Positions 6,371 to 7,764 of a stretch of 7,764 nt of DNA are shown piece after piece. The stretch comes from Spirochaetales bacterium (GTDB taxonomy: Bacteria > Spirochaetota > Spirochaetia > JAGLYY01), in NCBI GenBank assembly GCA_023131935.1, contig JAGLYY010000277.1, forward strand, positions 1 to 7,764, written 5' to 3'. The first letter of the stretch is position 1; every line of letters begins with the position of its first letter. The translations under genes and the position numbers were made by a program. The notes beneath the pieces are model-generated. The model was not told the DNA's origin and ran no database searches. It worked only from the letters and a program-made list of their open reading frames with translations.

Positions 6371-7183
6371 TTGAAATTTAAGCTGATTTTCATACTCTTT
6401 AACATCGTAATCCTTTTTTCTTTCCTGATTATCTTTCTCATGCCGCTTTTTATGCTTGGGTGGCAGTATACCACGGTTTTCTGGTCTGATAATTGGTATC
6501 TTCCGGTTATTTTTTTTCTTATCCTCGGGGGCTTAAACGGATATTTTGCCTTCAACTGGAAATGGTTCACCCTGCTTGAGCGTGAAGACTGGGATGGTCT
6601 AATCAGCCATCTTGAGGAACAGGTATATACAAAAAAACGTTACCGGGACCAGCAGGTACGTATCCTCATAAACGCCTATCTTATGAAATCCAGAACCGAA
6701 GATATTCAGCGGTTGGAAGGCCGATTGAAAGAGCAAAAGCAGGGGATGCGTACCCGCTTTGCCCTCTCGCTCGGCATTCCCTATCTGCTCGCCGATGATC
6801 CCCAGCGGATGGAATCCTATTTCCATGAGTTTCTTTCCAAAGGGGGGAAAGAGGCCCCCTGGATTACCTGGAATTACAGCTTTGCCCTTATGCTGCAGAA
6901 GAAAACTGAAGAAGCCCGGCAGCACCTGAAGGGACTCCTGGAATCAAATCCGCCGGTCACGGTACATATGCTTACCCTTTATCTCCTTGACGCCTTTTCC
7001 CCCACTGATGAAGTTATCGCAAAAACCGTTCAGGAGGGGCGCGGGGAACTTGTTGCCCGGTTTTCAGAGAAAAAGCTTCAGGAAGAGATAGAAAGGCAGA
7101 GATCGAATTTACAGGTAGTAATACTGGGAAAACTTATTCAAGAGGCAAAGGGCTGGTTATATTCTGAAGTCCCCGCTCCGTAA
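6371..7183 (+). CDS. Two-TM membrane protein with helical, TPR-like cytoplasmic domain
   Basis: 270-aa protein that I do not recognise as a named family. Two strongly hydrophobic segments (about 4-30 and 42-66) are joined by a short loop (GWQYTTVFWSDN). Residues 67-270 are soluble, charged and almost entirely helical. Segments such as WITWNYSFALMLQKKTEEARQ and the following LLESNPP look like a TPR helix pair (about 164-194), so the domain may bind partner proteins at the inner face of the membrane. The start is TTG at 6371, supported by AGGAG (6358-6362) eight bases upstream and a natural MKFKL opening before TM1. It is divergent from the HD-GYP gene and 80 bp before gltX on the same strand. 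No catalytic motif is visible. The function is unknown, and a scaffold or assembly role is only a guess from architecture. Confidence 0.85.
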   Translation: MKFKLIFILFNIVILFSFLIIFLMPLFMLGWQYTTVFWSDNWYLPVIFFLILGGLNGYFAFNWKWFTLLEREDWDGLISHLEEQVYTKKRYRDQQVRILINAYLMKSRTEDIQRLEGRLKEQKQGMRTRFALSLGIPYLLADDPQRMESYFHEFLSKGGKEAPWITWNYSFALMLQKKTEEARQHLKGLLESNPPVTVHMLTLYLLDAFSPTDEVIAKTVQEGRGELVARFSEKKLQEEIERQRSNLQVVILGKLIQEAKGWLYSEVPAP

Positions 7184-7188
7184 CCCTC

Positions 7189-7218
7189 TTTACTCTGTAT
7201 CTTCACTCTCTGTATAAT
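7189..7218 (+). promoter_or_regulatory. Promoter of gltX
   Basis: TTTACT (7189-7194), an 18-bp spacer and a perfect TATAAT (7213-7218) lie just after the stop of the preceding gene. The start would be near 7225, leaving a leader of about 39 bases. The octamer CTCTGTAT occurs twice here (7193-7200 and 7208-7215), the second copy running into the -10. I see no terminator or T-box-like structure in the leader. Confidence 0.55.
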
Positions 7219-7263
7219 CAACCCCGTTACACCTTTTTTATCCATACGATGAGGTATATGTTA

Positions 7264-7764
7264 ATGAGTGTTCGTGTTCGTTACGCGCCCTCCCCGACAG
7301 GGCTGCAGCACATTGGAAGTATCAGGACCGCCCTTTTTACCTATTTCTTTGCCCGTTCAGAAGGCGGAACCTTTATTTTACGTATCGAAGATACCGACAG
7401 AGAACGGTATCACGACGAGGCCCTGAAAGATCTTTATGAAACATTCAAGTGGCTCGGAATCTCCTGGGATGAAGGGCCCACTGTAGGGGGAGCGTTTGGT
7501 CCCTATGTGCAATCGGAGCGGACCGAACTGTACCGGAAATATGCCCGGGAGCTGGTGGCGAAGGGAGCAGCCTACTACTGCTACTGCACCCCAGAGCGGC
7601 TCAACGAAATGCGGATACATCAGGAAAAGCACAAACTCCCCCAGGGATATGACCGCCGCTGCCGCGATTTAACCGACGCGCAGATTGAGGAATACAAAAC
7701 ACAGGGAATTCCCCCGGTTATCAGATTGAAGGTCCCTGAAGAGGGAAAGACCTCCTTCGATGAT
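7264..7764 (+). CDS. gltX: Glutamyl-tRNA synthetase, N-terminal 167 residues
   Basis: Class I aminoacyl-tRNA synthetase that charges tRNA with glutamate in the cytoplasm. The visible part is the first third of a protein usually about 480-500 aa; it runs off the right edge. The signature PSPTGLQHIGSIRTALF (9-25) contains the HIGH-type motif as HIGS. It is followed by FILRIEDTDRER (37-48), the conserved WLGISWDEGP (63-72) and YVQSERTELY (81-90). The zinc-site region shows CYC (C106, C108) and C133 in RRCRDL, with D135 where the E. coli enzyme has histidine; such incomplete sites are common in GluRS. The ATG at 7264 is placed 9 bases after GAGG (7251-7254). An in-frame ATG at 7258 is too close to that site. 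Whether it is a discriminating or non-discriminating enzyme cannot be judged without the anticodon-binding region. Confidence 0.97.
   Translation, partial: MSVRVRYAPSPTGLQHIGSIRTALFTYFFARSEGGTFILRIEDTDRERYHDEALKDLYETFKWLGISWDEGPTVGGAFGPYVQSERTELYRKYARELVAKGAAYYCYCTPERLNEMRIHQEKHKLPQGYDRRCRDLTDAQIEEYKTQGIPPVIRLKVPEEGKTSFDD

Noticed and set aside
7378..7632. Minus-strand 84-codon ORF
   Set aside because: Shadow of gltX, whose plus-strand frame carries the conserved GluRS motifs.

Overview
The window is a densely coding bacterial chromosomal segment with six genes and no gene-free stretch longer than about 135 bases. The taxon is inferred from gene types only. The kinase with a ThrRS-like N-terminus, the style of the HD-GYP N-terminus and the GluRS signature PSPTGLQHIG together suggest a free-living spirochaete, with moderate confidence. 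I see no mobile elements, CRISPR arrays, tRNAs or rRNAs.

Left half, minus strand (3425 down to 1): a membrane histidine kinase is followed after one base by its OmpR/PhoB-type response regulator. After 83 bp comes a large nucleoside kinase with TGS and SAD-like domains, which runs to the left window edge and is essentially complete. The three genes may share transcripts, although the kinase has its own possible -10.

Centre: the histidine kinase is transcribed away from a plus-strand radical SAM enzyme of the B12-binding/DUF4070 type (3560-5038). The 134-bp divergent intergenic region carries a perfect 7-bp direct repeat, TTTTACA, with an 11-bp period. This is the layout of a PhoP/PhoB-family binding site, and it suggests that the regulator controls its own operon and the radical SAM gene.

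Right half: the radical SAM gene converges on a minus-strand HD-GYP-family gene (6301 to 5150). That gene has lost most metal-binding residues of the family and is probably a pseudo-enzyme. Transcribed away from it is a two-TM membrane protein with a TTG start and a helical, TPR-like cytoplasmic part (6371-7183). It is followed by the 5' part of gltX (glutamyl-tRNA synthetase), which has its own promoter and leaves the window on the right.

The most interesting points are the eroded HD-GYP active site, the Pho-box-like repeat linking a two-component system to a radical SAM enzyme, and the nucleoside kinase whose ThrRS-like editing domain has lost all four metal-ligand positions.
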